NCBI RefSeq assembly: GCF_013386115.1
Contig: NZ_JACAOR010000018.1
Span: 62,001 to 126,000 of the forward strand
From: Pseudomonas gingeri
GTDB taxonomy: Bacteria; Pseudomonadota; Gammaproteobacteria; Pseudomonadales; Pseudomonadaceae
Direction of reading: 5' to 3'
DNA: 64,000 nucleotides
This document shows positions 54,036 through 62,046 of this stretch, one piece after another; position 1 is the first letter of the stretch, and the number at the start of each line of letters is the position of its first letter. The notes beneath the pieces are model-generated. The model was not told where the DNA came from. It did no database searches and saw nothing but the letters and a program-made list of their open reading frames with translations. The position numbers and the translations under genes are program-made.

Positions 54036-54740
54036 ATGCGGATGCTGCCCTCATCACCGACCCTTTCCGGTAATCGCCTGCACCTGCGCCGCCTGCGTGG
54101 CCGGGTCGGCCTGGCCCTGGTGGCCAGCCTGTCCTTCCTCGCAGGCATGACCGACGCCATCGGCTTCATGGCCACCGGTGACTTCGTGTCCTTCATGAGC
54201 GGCAACACCACACGCCTGGCGGTGGCGATCAGCGAAGGCGACCTGTCCATGGTGCTGCGCCTGTTCGCGGCGGTGGCCGCCTTTATCGCTGGCAATGCGC
54301 TGGGGGTGGTGGCCGGGCGTGCCGGCGGTCGACGCTCCCTGCCTTTGCTGCTATGCATCGCCACCTTGCTGTGCGTGGCCGCGGCGCTGCCCTTCCAGAC
54401 CCGGGTACCGGCGCTGCTGACCGCGATCATCGCCATGGGCATGCTCAATGCCGCGGTGGAACAGGTCAACGGCCTGCCCATCGGCCTGACCTACGTCACC
54501 GGCGCGCTGTCACGCTTCGGCCGCGGCCTGGGGCGGCGACTGCTGGGCGAAAAGCGCGATGGCTGGCGGGTGCAGTTGGTGCCGTGGAGCGGCATGCTGC
54601 TGGGCGCGGTATGCGGCGCCGTGCTGGAACGCCAGCTGGGTGTCCAGGCCTTGGTGGTGAGTGCAGCAATCGCCACGGTGCTGGGGCTGCTGGCGCTGAA
54701 AATCCCCCATCGCTGGCAAAAGGATTTTATGCCTCGGTGA
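54036..54740 (+). CDS. DUF1275/YoaK-family membrane protein
   Basis: 234 residues with about six hydrophobic helices. MTDAIGFMATGDFVSFMSGN is the family's first conserved block and EQVNGLPIGLTYVTGALSRF the second. It lies 17 bases after the sensor kinase, so it may be part of the same response. Function unknown; inner membrane. Confidence 0.85.
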   Translation: MRMLPSSPTLSGNRLHLRRLRGRVGLALVASLSFLAGMTDAIGFMATGDFVSFMSGNTTRLAVAISEGDLSMVLRLFAAVAAFIAGNALGVVAGRAGGRRSLPLLLCIATLLCVAAALPFQTRVPALLTAIIAMGMLNAAVEQVNGLPIGLTYVTGALSRFGRGLGRRLLGEKRDGWRVQLVPWSGMLLGAVCGAVLERQLGVQALVVSAAIATVLGLLALKIPHRWQKDFMPR

Positions 54741-54914
54741 GGCCGGGCAAGCTGTCAGCCATCAGCCAGCCACCGTATGAGGAATCAGGTTCTTGTCATC
54801 GAGCCGATGAACTACCGTCTTCCCCCGGCAGACTGGCTGCACCACAACCTGCAAGAAAGCATGAAAAGAGAGTAGTCTTACCGCCGCCAATACAAGGATC
54901 CGGATAAGGCTGTC

Positions 54915-55463
54915 ATGAGTCAGAAGTTGCTCAACGAAACCAGTAAATTCCTCAGCTACGTGCTGCGCCACGAACCTCACAGCATCGGCCTGCAACTCGA
55001 TCCAGAGGGCTGGGCCGACCTCAGCGCCCTGATCGAGGGTGCGGCAAAAGAAGGTCGTACACTGGAACTCGCGACCATCGAAGCGGTGGTATCCAGCAAC
55101 GACAAGAAACGCTTCGAATACTCCCCGGACGGATTGCGCATCCGCGCGGTGCAGGGCCACTCGACACCAGAAGTCAGCCGCCAGTACCCACGAAAAGTCC
55201 CTCCCGAAGTGCTCTATCACGGCACTGCGACACGGTTTCTCGAATCCATCGAGCAACAGGGCCTGATCGCCGGAAAGCGTCACCTCGTGCACCTGTCCCA
55301 TGAAGTCGAGACCGCCACCGCCGTCGGCCAGCGTTACGGCAAAGTGGTGGTGCTGACGATCGATGCGCAGCGGATGCATGAACAGGGCCTGCGGTTCTAC
55401 CAGGCCGAAAATGGTGTCTGGCTGACTGAGCATGTGCCAGTGGCGTTTATCCAGTTCCCTTGA
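54915..55463 (+). CDS. kptA: RNA 2'-phosphotransferase (Tpt1/KptA)
   Basis: 182 residues. N-terminal winged-helix part (SKFLSYVLRHEPHSIGLQLD) and ADP-ribosyl-transferase-like part with LYHGTATRFLESIEQQGL and VHLSHEVETATAVGQRYG. Conserved Arg-His-Arg-Arg positions appear present. It removes a 2'-phosphate from RNA using NAD+. Its bacterial role is uncertain because the splicing substrate is absent; RNA repair has been proposed. Confidence 0.93.
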   Translation: MSQKLLNETSKFLSYVLRHEPHSIGLQLDPEGWADLSALIEGAAKEGRTLELATIEAVVSSNDKKRFEYSPDGLRIRAVQGHSTPEVSRQYPRKVPPEVLYHGTATRFLESIEQQGLIAGKRHLVHLSHEVETATAVGQRYGKVVVLTIDAQRMHEQGLRFYQAENGVWLTEHVPVAFIQFP

Positions 55464-55564
55464 TTTTCTCCAACTTCCAGGCGTGATTGCACACCCTCTC
55501 AGAGACCACGGAATGTCTGGCAATATCGGGCAGACCGTTCGCCCTCAGGAGCACTGATACCCTC

Positions 55565-55963
55565 ATGCCCCCTCTTCGCCAGATTCACGCGCAGTACGAT
55601 GACAAGACCATTCGTGTCTACCAGGCCTATTCGGACGCCATAGCCGAAGCCGCCCTAGCCCACGGAACCTTTGTCTCACCGCCGTTCAAGATGGAACGGA
55701 TGACCTGGATAAAACCCTCCTTCCTCTAGATGATGTACCGATCCGGCTGGGGCCTCAAAGACGCCGGACAGTCACGCACTCTGGCAATCGATATCTCCGG
55801 TGAAGGTTTTGAATGGGTATTGGCCCATAGCTGCCCGAGCCATCCTGAAGAATCGATGAACAAGGAGCAGGCCTTGAAGGAAGATGCACCAGTACGCATC
55901 CAGTGGGACCCGGCAGAACTGCCGGATAGCTTGAAAATAAAAATCGATCTTAGCCTACGGTGA
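55565..55963 (+). pseudogene. DUF4291 gene interrupted by a stop codon
   Basis: One continuous frame from ATG 55565 to 55963 except for TAG at 55727-55729, right after RMTWIKPSFL. The next residues (MMYRSGWGLKDAGQSRTLAI) continue the family sequence, in which a Trp normally sits at this site, so TGG has become TAG. The 3' end also departs from the family after VRIQWDPAELPD. It is thus decayed at two points, or recoded at one. Confidence 0.8.
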
Positions 55964-56130
55964 TAATTACGAACAGACAACGATCAAGCAAGGGCACAGC
56001 CCGAGCGAATCAGAGAGGGCAAATCGTCCGGCCACGGCATCAACAGTAACTCATACGCCAGCACACGCAAAGAAGGTTAAGTAAGTGCCATTCAAATCCG
56101 CCCCCTTTTTCCCAGCCCCTTTTTCCCAAT

Positions 56131-56355
56131 TTATTCGTAAGAAGCTAAACTCTTAGTCGCCTGATGCAAAGCAGTCATAAGATCTTCAAGTTTGAAACTC
56201 CATTCACCGCCCTCAACAGGGGGATAAATTTCTATTTCAATTGGTTTTCCTGGCTCATGTGATACCTCAGCCAACTGACTCGATCCCGCCCAAATCTCGA
56301 ATACACAATTCTCTCGATCTGGAGGGCTTGTTATTACAGTAGATAAAACATTCAT
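56131..56355 (-). CDS. Immunity gene of orphan cassette 8
   Basis: 74 residues starting MNVLSTVITSPPDRENCVFE; small, acidic and cytoplasmic. Its ATG overlaps the stop of the decayed toxin module upstream (ATGA at 56352-56355), the same coupling as in the other cassettes. I do not recognise the family. The open frame contrasts with the broken toxin, suggesting selection for immunity only. 55964-56130 shows nothing. Confidence 0.6.
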   Translation of the reverse strand: MNVLSTVITSPPDRENCVFEIWAGSSQLAEVSHEPGKPIEIEIYPPVEGGEWSFKLEDLMTALHQATKSLASYE

Positions 56356-56692
56356 GACTTCGGTGGCTCCAATAAACCAATAAATTTTCCATTCGAATCA
56401 TAGCGAAGCCCACGGCCATCGGGGCAATCATATCCATGACCGTCCCAAATCTACCGGTTTCTTTACAGGTTACGGTGGTCGCCAGATTGTTCAAGATCTC
56501 GTCAGCTATTTTTTGACCTTCTTCCTTTAACGCTAGGAAACGCACTACCTTCACGATTACCGTGTTTTTGGAGTGCTCGACCAGTCAGTGAAAATTGTCC
56601 TGATTTATCGGCTGAATCAAGCAATTTTCCTGCATTCGACAAATCATCAATGCTTTTCCCAGCGAACGCACGACCTTTTGCACCAACTAAAT
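56352..56692 (-). pseudogene. Orphan CdiA C-terminal toxin module 8, frameshifted
   Basis: Minus-strand reading starts LVGAKGRAFAGKSIDDLSNA and then SLTGRALQKHGNREGSAFPS. It meets TGA at 56502-56504, continues one frame over as KIADEILNNLATTV and KETGRFGTVMD, then in a third frame as PDGRGLRYDSNGKFIGLLEP before the stop. The joined text is a typical polymorphic toxin tail (LQKHG...AFP...DGRG-RYD-GKF-G-LEP). It has two frameshifts and no delivery domain, and starts within the end of the preceding immunity gene. Confidence 0.75.
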
Positions 56693-56977
56693 TTTAAGAG
56701 ACACAGAAAATTCTGGCCCGAGCTCCCCCCTCAAACTTATAACTAATCGCTCCCCCTCCAACTTGAACTCACGCTCCAACTCCTCACTCTTGAACCCGGA
56801 GTTCGGCGGATAATCAACATCCAGTGTTTCATCATAAATGGCGGCCCACTTTAACAGACGCTCCTGAAGCTCTTTAGAGATCGGAAGCTCGCAAGGAGCC
56901 ATGTCCCCATATTCGCCCGGGGACATATTCCAAATCGGATAACACTGATAATCCGCCATTAATTTTATACATTTCAC
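56687..56977 (-). CDS. Immunity gene of orphan cassette 7
   Basis: 96 residues from GTG 56977 (MKCIKLMADYQCYPIWNMSP), which overlaps the toxin stop by 4 bases (GTGA). It is acidic, with no signal or membrane segment. Family not recognised. Its stop TAG lies inside the sequence that starts cassette 8. Confidence 0.65.
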   Translation of the reverse strand: MKCIKLMADYQCYPIWNMSPGEYGDMAPCELPISKELQERLLKWAAIYDETLDVDYPPNSGFKSEELEREFKLEGERLVISLRGELGPEFSVSLKI

Positions 56978-57363
56978 TTAACGCTCCCCCTTGGATTTGC
57001 TCCGACAACAAAGCCGTTATCACCAACAGTCACAGCTATTCGCTGCGTCTGACCGTTAATATTTAACTCATAAACTAGGCACCCAACTCCAGAGCCTTGA
57101 TAACCAACGAGCTTACCCTCAGAAACCGCCCTCATCACTACTCCCGGAATCTGAGCCTCTGACACACCCATCTGAGCGAATTGGCTACCATGCTCCTCAA
57201 TGATGTGCTGCAACCCAGCTTTTGAGTTTCCGGTCTCTAGGAATACAACTTTCCCGCTAGAACTGCGAGTCGTTGCGATGACATTCTCTGGGGTAAATCT
57301 CACACCATTAGCAGTTAACTCATCAAGCAAAGATGTGTTCAACGTGCCTTTTGCACCAACTAG
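56974..57363 (-). CDS. Orphan CdiA C-terminal toxin module 7
   Basis: The frame opens LVGAKGTLNTSLLDELTANG (VGAKG pre-toxin linker) and continues uninterrupted to the stop. The conserved core is GNSKAGLQHIIEEHGSQFAQ and YELNINGQTQRIAVTVGDNG, which resembles RNase-type toxins of the BECR group seen at CDI and MafB C-termini. No native start codon is seen upstream of the linker (TTG 57342 is possible), as expected for a silent donor cassette. The immunity gene overlaps by 4 bases. Confidence 0.7.
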   Translation of the reverse strand, partial: LVGAKGTLNTSLLDELTANGVRFTPENVIATTRSSSGKVVFLETGNSKAGLQHIIEEHGSQFAQMGVSEAQIPGVVMRAVSEGKLVGYQGSGVGCLVYELNINGQTQRIAVTVGDNGFVVGANPRGSVK

Positions 57364-57375
57364 TCTCAGGTATTT

Positions 57376-57699
57376 TTAAAAAATTTCATGCCTAAGCAAT
57401 TCAAATTCAGCACACTGCCTCATCGCTTTTTCTATATCAGAAGAGCAGCCTGTAGCATTTACATAGAGCAAAATATTATGCTCCGGGTATTTTTGCTCTG
57501 CTGGATCGCCGTCAAACGGATCAATATTCAACTTTAAAATAAAATTCTCGGAATCGCTTCCGCCCCACATGTAGTAAACACCGCCTTGATAAGAACTATC
57601 TCTTTCTTCGAAAACTTTCCCTAGCGCTCTTTCCACATCGTCTTTTGCCGACATAAGACTTAATTTTTTCGCACCATATAAATCATACGACATAGTCAT
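57376..57699 (-). CDS. Immunity gene of orphan cassette 6
   Basis: 107 residues, start ATG 57699 overlapping the preceding toxin stop (ATGA). Soluble: MTMSYDLYGAKKLSLMSAKD and later YYMWGGSDSENFILKLN. No family assigned. AT rich like the whole array. Confidence 0.65.
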   Translation of the reverse strand: MTMSYDLYGAKKLSLMSAKDDVERALGKVFEERDSSYQGGVYYMWGGSDSENFILKLNIDPFDGDPAEQKYPEHNILLYVNATGCSSDIEKAMRQCAEFELLRHEIF

Positions 57700-58546
57700 T
57701 TTGGCAACACCATACTTGGGGCACGACTTGCGGCTGTTGACGCAGAGTCATAAATCATGAAATTAACTTCACGTCCTGCTTGACCGCTCAGCTTACTCGA
57801 TAAATCCTTTAGGCCAAGGGCTTGCAAGTCTCTCGCACTCAACGGCCCCGTACGAGTTCCACCACTCCTCAAACCTATCCCTAAGGATTGAGCACGCTGC
57901 AAAAGCTCTGGACTGGCCAGCGTTATATCAAAGTCACTCACCCTACCAATGTCAAATTCTTGCCCTGTTTTAAAGTTCTTACCTGTTACGGCACTTCCCT
58001 GAAGAATTGGCTCGACATTACCATAGCCAGCGCGTGCCAAACCATCTCGCGTATCTGTGCCAAAACGTACAAAATCCTCTGTGTTTGAAAACCTTTTGGA
58101 ATTACAGGCGCTTTTGCTCCACCACCAGCAACAAGCTCCGCACCAGCCTTACCAAAAAATCTCTCAAAAACCGTTCCAAGGATCTTACCAACCGGTTCCA
58201 AAGCCCTACCAACCGGAGCAAACGATCCAACAAACAACGCATCGTCCAGAGCCTTGGCATCAACTGCCGCCAGCCATCTTTTGGTTTCGCTATCCTGTAG
58301 GTCTATATTAGCGCCTATCGAGTTACACTCTGCATCAGCGCAAGGTAGAAATCTAGGGGTGAAAGCCTGACCCGCAACCTCTACTGGCTCCCTGTATCTA
58401 CCTTTTTCGTCAAGAGCCCGCCCGCTAAGCTTGTAAGGTATGACTCAATGTCTACCCCTCGTTGAGTCGGCTTAAGATTCCAAACCTCTGAAAGATTCGG
58501 CGTGAGATCTTTTGGACCAATGAATCCGAGAGAAACCCTCGGGGTT
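57696..58546 (-). pseudogene. Orphan toxin module 6, at least two frameshifts
   Basis: Reading starts VSLGFIGPKDLTPNLSEVWN, then LKPTQRGVDIESYL. It shifts to RALDEKGRYREPVEVAGQAF through FAPVGRALEPVGKILGTVFE, and near 58100 shifts again to DFVRFGTDTRDGLARAGYG. It ends in an intact-looking catalytic candidate with GRVSDFDITLASPELLQRA and NFMIYDSAS. The S-D-F-D-I motif suggests a nucleotidyltransferase-like toxin, unproven. The last part (57696-58040) is open. Confidence 0.65.
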
Positions 58547-58559
58547 TATCCCCAATCAT

Positions 58560-58829
58560 TTACACCATGTAACCCGCAGATCTCATCTGCGTAAGCACCG
58601 CCTCATCAAATTGCTGATCAGATATACCTCTAATCGATTTGGCGCTCTTCCATTTCCATATTACAGGAAGAATTCTGCTATCCAAACGATCAAATTCTTC
58701 AAAAAAAATATCTGCTAAAGCGTATTTATCTAAATCAGGAACGACCTCCAGCATCATGTTCAACACAATGCTTGGCGACTTTCCGTCAAGTATTTGTGCT
58801 AACAAATGTATATTTTCCGAAAGTGACAT
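58560..58829 (-). CDS. Immunity gene of orphan cassette 5
   Basis: 89 residues starting MSLSENIHLLAQILDGKSPS. It is helical and soluble and resembles small all-alpha immunity proteins in general character; no family is named. It starts 19 bases after the toxin stop at 58849. Confidence 0.6.
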   Translation of the reverse strand: MSLSENIHLLAQILDGKSPSIVLNMMLEVVPDLDKYALADIFFEEFDRLDSRILPVIWKWKSAKSIRGISDQQFDEAVLTQMRSAGYMV

Positions 58830-58848
58830 AGTAATCTCGCCAATGGTG

Positions 58849-59276
58849 TCAATTTTTTTCGACCTTCGTATATCCGTATTTTTTGGATATTTGGCCTGTC
58901 CATGTATTCAAAGCAGCATTTTCTTTTGACATTCTATTGGCAAAATTCTGCAGATACTGAGCAGTATTACGCTGTCAGTACCCGCCTCCCAAGCCGCACG
59001 GATTTTATTGACCTGGATGCCTTCATTGCCGAGGCGTTGCATTGCGCTGGCGAACATATCAGTGCCTGATGCATCGTAAAAGGGATGATTCTGTGCTGCA
59101 CGAATCTCAAATCCCAGCACTCCCGTTTTATCCACATTCACGACCAATCCTGCTACGCCCTCAGGATTGCCGTATCTAAGAGTAGTACCCCCGTTGGACA
59201 CGCTCATCATAAAATCATTTGTGACATCTACTTTGGGAATGGGTGGCTCAATTCTCCCCAATTCTCCTTTTAGACC
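58849..59276 (-). pseudogene. Orphan toxin module 5, one frameshift
   Basis: Text reads ELGRIEPPIPKVDVTNDFMM, LRYGNPEGVAGLVVNVD and GTDMFASAMQRLGNEGIQVN to AAWEAGTDSV. A one-base shift near 58968 then continues as NTAQYLQNFANRMSKENAAL and YGYTKVEKN stop. In the unshifted frame the protein ends in unrelated residues. The fold is not recognised; the ending suggests a long C-terminal helix. Confidence 0.65.
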
Positions 59277-59277
59277 A

Positions 59278-59427
59278 TTAAATCAGACCAAGCTCTCGCA
59301 ACCTTGCCTCGCTTACAAACTCCAGCCCCCCGATCTCGACTTTAGATCCATCTGAGTAATGGGCGTGACCACAGACATTGCACTGAAAAGCCAATAATCC
59401 ATTCTGTTTTCCTATAAAAATGCGCAT
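59278..59427 (-). CDS. Small zinc-ribbon-like protein
   Basis: 49 residues: MRIFIGKQNGLLAFQCNVCG, then HAHYSDGSKVEIGGLEFVSE. The CNVCGHAHY knuckle looks like half of a zinc ribbon. An upstream in-frame CES could supply a further cysteine if the start were further up, but a stop lies just before it. It could be a truncated immunity gene or an accessory protein. It lies between the immunity gene of cassette 3 and toxin module 5. Confidence 0.4.
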   Translation of the reverse strand: MRIFIGKQNGLLAFQCNVCGHAHYSDGSKVEIGGLEFVSEARLRELGLI

Positions 59428-59448
59428 ACCATGAGACTCACACCTAGG

Positions 59449-59745
59449 TCATTGCCCATCAATTTCGATAGTAATCAACTCTTCTATCGTATCGCGCAAA
59501 AACCGCGCAATAGCCTCTACATCTTTAGCCTGATAACCTAAAATTACTTTTCTAAAGTGAGCTATATCGCCAATTCCAAAAGCCGAAAACTCGACGGGCA
59601 TCAACTTCTCATTTACATTCGAAAGCTCATCAAAATTATAGGCAGAGAACGGTTCAACAGCGAAACACCCATAATTACGCCTTAACCACAAAAGAATCAA
59701 CTCAAGTATATCCATCACGGTTGATTCATCACTCAAAAATGTCAC
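59449..59745 (-). CDS. Immunity gene of orphan cassette 3
   Basis: 98 residues starting MTFLSDESTVMDILELILLW. Soluble and acidic (RNYGCFAVEPFSAYNFDELS). No family recognised. It follows the toxin remnant 59790-60190 by 44 bases, longer than the usual 4-base overlap, but the toxin end is decayed. Confidence 0.55.
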   Translation of the reverse strand: MTFLSDESTVMDILELILLWLRRNYGCFAVEPFSAYNFDELSNVNEKLMPVEFSAFGIGDIAHFRKVILGYQAKDVEAIARFLRDTIEELITIEIDGQ

Positions 59746-59789
59746 AACCGATTGAAACTCATGCCAGATTTTCGGAGAGAGAGATCGCC

Positions 59790-60190
59790 TTAATTACCCA
59801 CCCTAACCGGAAAAGTTATGATCATTGCCAGCTTTGTCGGTAAACACTTTTATCACAGAAGTGGGGGGCGCCTCCATCCTTCAGCGTAGTAGTGCCACCC
59901 CCCCACATCAACTGTTCTAACAAACTGGCCATCTGGGAGTGCCATAACCGGAGACCTCACGACATCACTGCTCTGCAAAATCCCTTTCAGCTCATCTGGA
60001 GCAATCGTAAACACCGAACGCGAGCTGGTAATTTCTCTACCGAAATGGCCATCAAGAACATGATCGAACCCCGCAGACACTGGATTGCCATTATCCCGAA
60101 GAGGGGTGGTTTCTATACGACCGTTAGCAACGTTTATACGAGACTGTACACGGCCAGAAACACCTTCCACAGTATTTAGGGCCAACAGTA
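59790..60190 (-). pseudogene. Orphan toxin module 3, several frameshifts
   Basis: The core reads GRVQSRINVANGRIETTPLR, GFDHVLDGHFGREITSSRSV and FTIAPDELKGILQSSDVV, a recognisable RNase-like polymorphic toxin domain. After FVRTVDVG the frame is lost. GTTTLKDGGAP, then TSVIKVFTDKAGN, then ITFPVRVGN and the stop at 59790 follow in different frames. Upstream of about 60190 the similarity ends and non-coding DNA begins. Confidence 0.65.
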
Positions 60191-60350
60191 TCACCCGACG
60201 CGAATTTCGTTGTCTACACGCGCAACGCCTGACAGGACGCGGCCTGCGAGCCGGTCGGCCTAGCTGATGCGCGCTCACCGAATAAAACCACCCCGACGCG
60301 GGTTTTGAACCCGTCACAGCTCTCCCTGGATGACCCAAACCAGCCGACGA

Positions 60351-60401
60351 CAAAAAGCCCCTGGCGGTTCGGTGGCGAAGCCATCGGACCGCCAGGGGCC
60401 A
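60351..60401 (-). terminator. Strong intrinsic terminator in the array
   Basis: On the minus strand GGCCCCTGGCGGTCCGATGG pairs with CCGCCAGGGGC followed by TTTTT. It is a long GC stem with a U-run, upstream of toxin module 3, so the downstream cassettes are cut off from cdiA transcription. Confidence 0.8.
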
Positions 60402-60883
60402 ACAAGCGCAGCGCGTTAGGCTTTGGGGTTCAAAGGGGTTTCCCCTTTGGTACGGTCGATTGTTGACTAATGGCGCAGCCCATTTGTAAACAGTCGGTAA
60501 CGTGCCTCACCAGAAAGCCTGCTGGCGTTATATTCCGGGGAGGTTGCTCTGATTGCTCTGATTGGCGTTAATTTTCTTAATTTGCACTAATCAAGAAAAC
60601 TCGCATTTTTGAGAGACGCTAATCCAACTGAGTATCGGGGGCACAGCCCTCATCAGGAGTTGGGGAGACCGACTGCATGCAGGCGGTGGCCACAAAACAT
60701 TTCCTGTCCGACAGTTCATCTAGATTTGCATCAGGCATAAACCGGATAACCAATTTCTACATATAGAAAATACCCACCTCGCAAGAGGTGCGTGTTGTGT
60801 ATTGAGATTTTGCTCCCGTTAAGGAGCGAGAAATCATGCTCAAAAAGGGCGTATTGAGCAGTTAGACCGTAGGTCGTCAGGGT
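60402..60883. other. Non-coding stretch with serial hairpins
   Basis: No credible gene. Three short hairpins follow each other: CACCTC-GCAA-GAGGTG at 60775-60790, GCTCC/GGAGC at 60812-60827 and GCTCAA/TTGAGC at 60838-60859. Also a doubled TGCTCTGAT near 60546 and an A/T-rich imperfect palindrome near 60570-60600. The origin is unknown. Confidence 0.45.
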
Positions 60884-60993
60884 GGGTGCAAAAGGGATGC
60901 AACTTGACTGCAGAAAGGGTGCAGCTTGAGTGCAAAAGGGCTACAGGATGGGTGCAGGAAGGCGGCAAAAGGGGTGCAGACTGGGCACAAAAA
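60884..60993. repeat. Ten head-to-tail degenerate 11-bp units
   Basis: Units start every 11 bases from 60884: GGGTGCAAAAG, GGATGCAACTT, GACTGCAGAAA, GGGTGCAGCTT, GAGTGCAAAAG, GGCTACAGGAT, GGGTGCAGGAA, GGCGGCAAAAG, GGGTGCAGACT, GGGCACAAAAA. CA at unit positions 6-7 (CA of TGCA) is present in all. 11 is not a multiple of 3, so this is not a coding repeat. The repeat runs into the hairpin at 60992. Confidence 0.85.
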
Positions 60994-61014
60994 CACCGGC
61001 ACAAGGCCGGTGTT
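60992..61014 (-). terminator. Intrinsic terminator after cassette 2
   Basis: Minus strand AACACCGGC-CTTGT-GCCGGTGTT followed by TTT(T)GTG. Nine-base perfect arms, downstream of the cdiA/cassette-2 genes. Confidence 0.8.
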
Positions 61015-61132
61015 AGCGTGGTACAAAGTTAGGGAGCTTCAGTTAAGCCATATTAATGATTGGACTCGAAATTCGACTAGGAGAGTCCGTTCATGCAATT
61101 GAATCCTTAGCCTAGCATTCATCAGAAAGTCT

Positions 61133-61489
61133 TTACTCTTCATCCCAAAAATTTCCGGGAGGCGCATACTTCCCACCACGTAAGACAGCGCACCAGCCGT
61201 AACTTCTATAAAACATCTCAAGATCAACGATCTTGTAAATGCCTTCATTAATTTTCTGCAATGTAATCAAACCATTAGCAAAATGCGTATATCGACCTCC
61301 CACCCCGGCAACGGCTCTTAACTCCAGCTCTCTACGATCCCATTCTGATACCACCCCCGATGACTCAGGAACAGTATCCGAAAACGAAATCTCAAATTCT
61401 TTTGAAACCTTGCAAAAGCAGGGTATTCGTTCCTGCCTGAGTAATTCATCCGTGATCATGTTTTCAGGGAAGTCGATATTTAATTTCAC
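61133..61489 (-). CDS. Immunity gene of orphan cassette 2
   Basis: 118 residues from GTG 61489 (MKLNIDFPENMITDELLRQE), overlapping the toxin stop by 4 bases (GTGA). Soluble, with GVVSEWDRRELELRAVAGVG and a C-terminal YGWCAVLRGGKYAPPGNFWD. No family recognised. A short out-of-frame continuation below 61133 may be remains of a longer end. Confidence 0.65.
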   Translation of the reverse strand: MKLNIDFPENMITDELLRQERIPCFCKVSKEFEISFSDTVPESSGVVSEWDRRELELRAVAGVGGRYTHFANGLITLQKINEGIYKIVDLEMFYRSYGWCAVLRGGKYAPPGNFWDEE

Positions 61490-62043
61490 TTAAGTGCACT
61501 CCGAGGAACAACAACCTCACCTGAAAAATTTCTTTGAAAGGTACTGACGGGACTAAAATATTGGGTCCCATGCGGATCGCGAATAGCTACAACGGAGATT
61601 CCATTTCTAGTTGCAACCCCATCCACCACAACAAAATGGGAAAAGTCAGTACCTTTCGTGTTGTCAACAATGCGGACAACCACCGGAGTTCCATCACCGG
61701 TGTACCTAGCCAAATCAGCAACATTTCTGCTCCCAAAGGCACTTGCAGGAACACCTTCAGAAGTCATCAGGCTTGCAACATCTCGAGCGTAAATCCCACC
61801 CTCAGAAGGCGCAATCCTTTGGATAAGAGATCCGATATCAACCTCCTTGCCCAACGTATCCAAAACCATACCGCAAGAGTTGTGTCCGCAAGTAGGCACG
61901 GGCCCTTGGTTCACGACCAGACGATCACCATTTTTCGGAATTGAATCATCAAGCAATGGGTTTTTGGGAGGTGCGCCAGCAAGCTCCCCAGCAGCTGTCG
62001 TTGCTTTTGCACCAACGGCAAAATAAAAGTCACGCCAGTTAAC
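61486..62043 (-). CDS. Orphan CdiA C-terminal module 2: C39/papain-like cysteine-protease toxin
   Basis: The frame opens after the immunity gene stop with VNWRDFYFAVGAKATTAAGE and LAGAPPKNP (linker), then the catalytic domain. NQGPVPTCGHNSCGMVLDTL has the Q-x5-C-G pattern of C39-like peptidases. A histidine sits in DFSHFVVVDG and an Asp in AIRDPHGTQYF, completing a Cys-His-Asp set. The frame is intact but has no proper start (TTG 61956 only), so it is probably a silent cassette. Similar folds occur as Tox-PL-C39-type toxins. Confidence 0.7.
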   Translation of the reverse strand, partial: VNWRDFYFAVGAKATTAAGELAGAPPKNPLLDDSIPKNGDRLVVNQGPVPTCGHNSCGMVLDTLGKEVDIGSLIQRIAPSEGGIYARDVASLMTSEGVPASAFGSRNVADLARYTGDGTPVVVRIVDNTKGTDFSHFVVVDGVATRNGISVVAIRDPHGTQYFSPVSTFQRNFSGEVVVPRSALK

Positions 62044-62046
62044 TTA

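Noticed and set aside
60270..60345. Possible tRNA remnant on the minus strand (GGGTTCAAAACCC T-arm-like text)
   Set aside because: No acceptor, D- or anticodon-arm could be folded around it.
60775..60860. Retron or other reverse-transcriptase RNA suggested by serial hairpins
   Set aside because: No reverse-transcriptase gene nearby and no msr/msd-type a1/a2 repeat found.
60882..60930. Plus-strand VGAKG-coding text at the start of the 11-bp repeat
   Set aside because: Stop follows after about 15 codons, orientation is opposite to all toxin modules, and the 11-bp period explains the sequence; kept only as a note on the junction motif.
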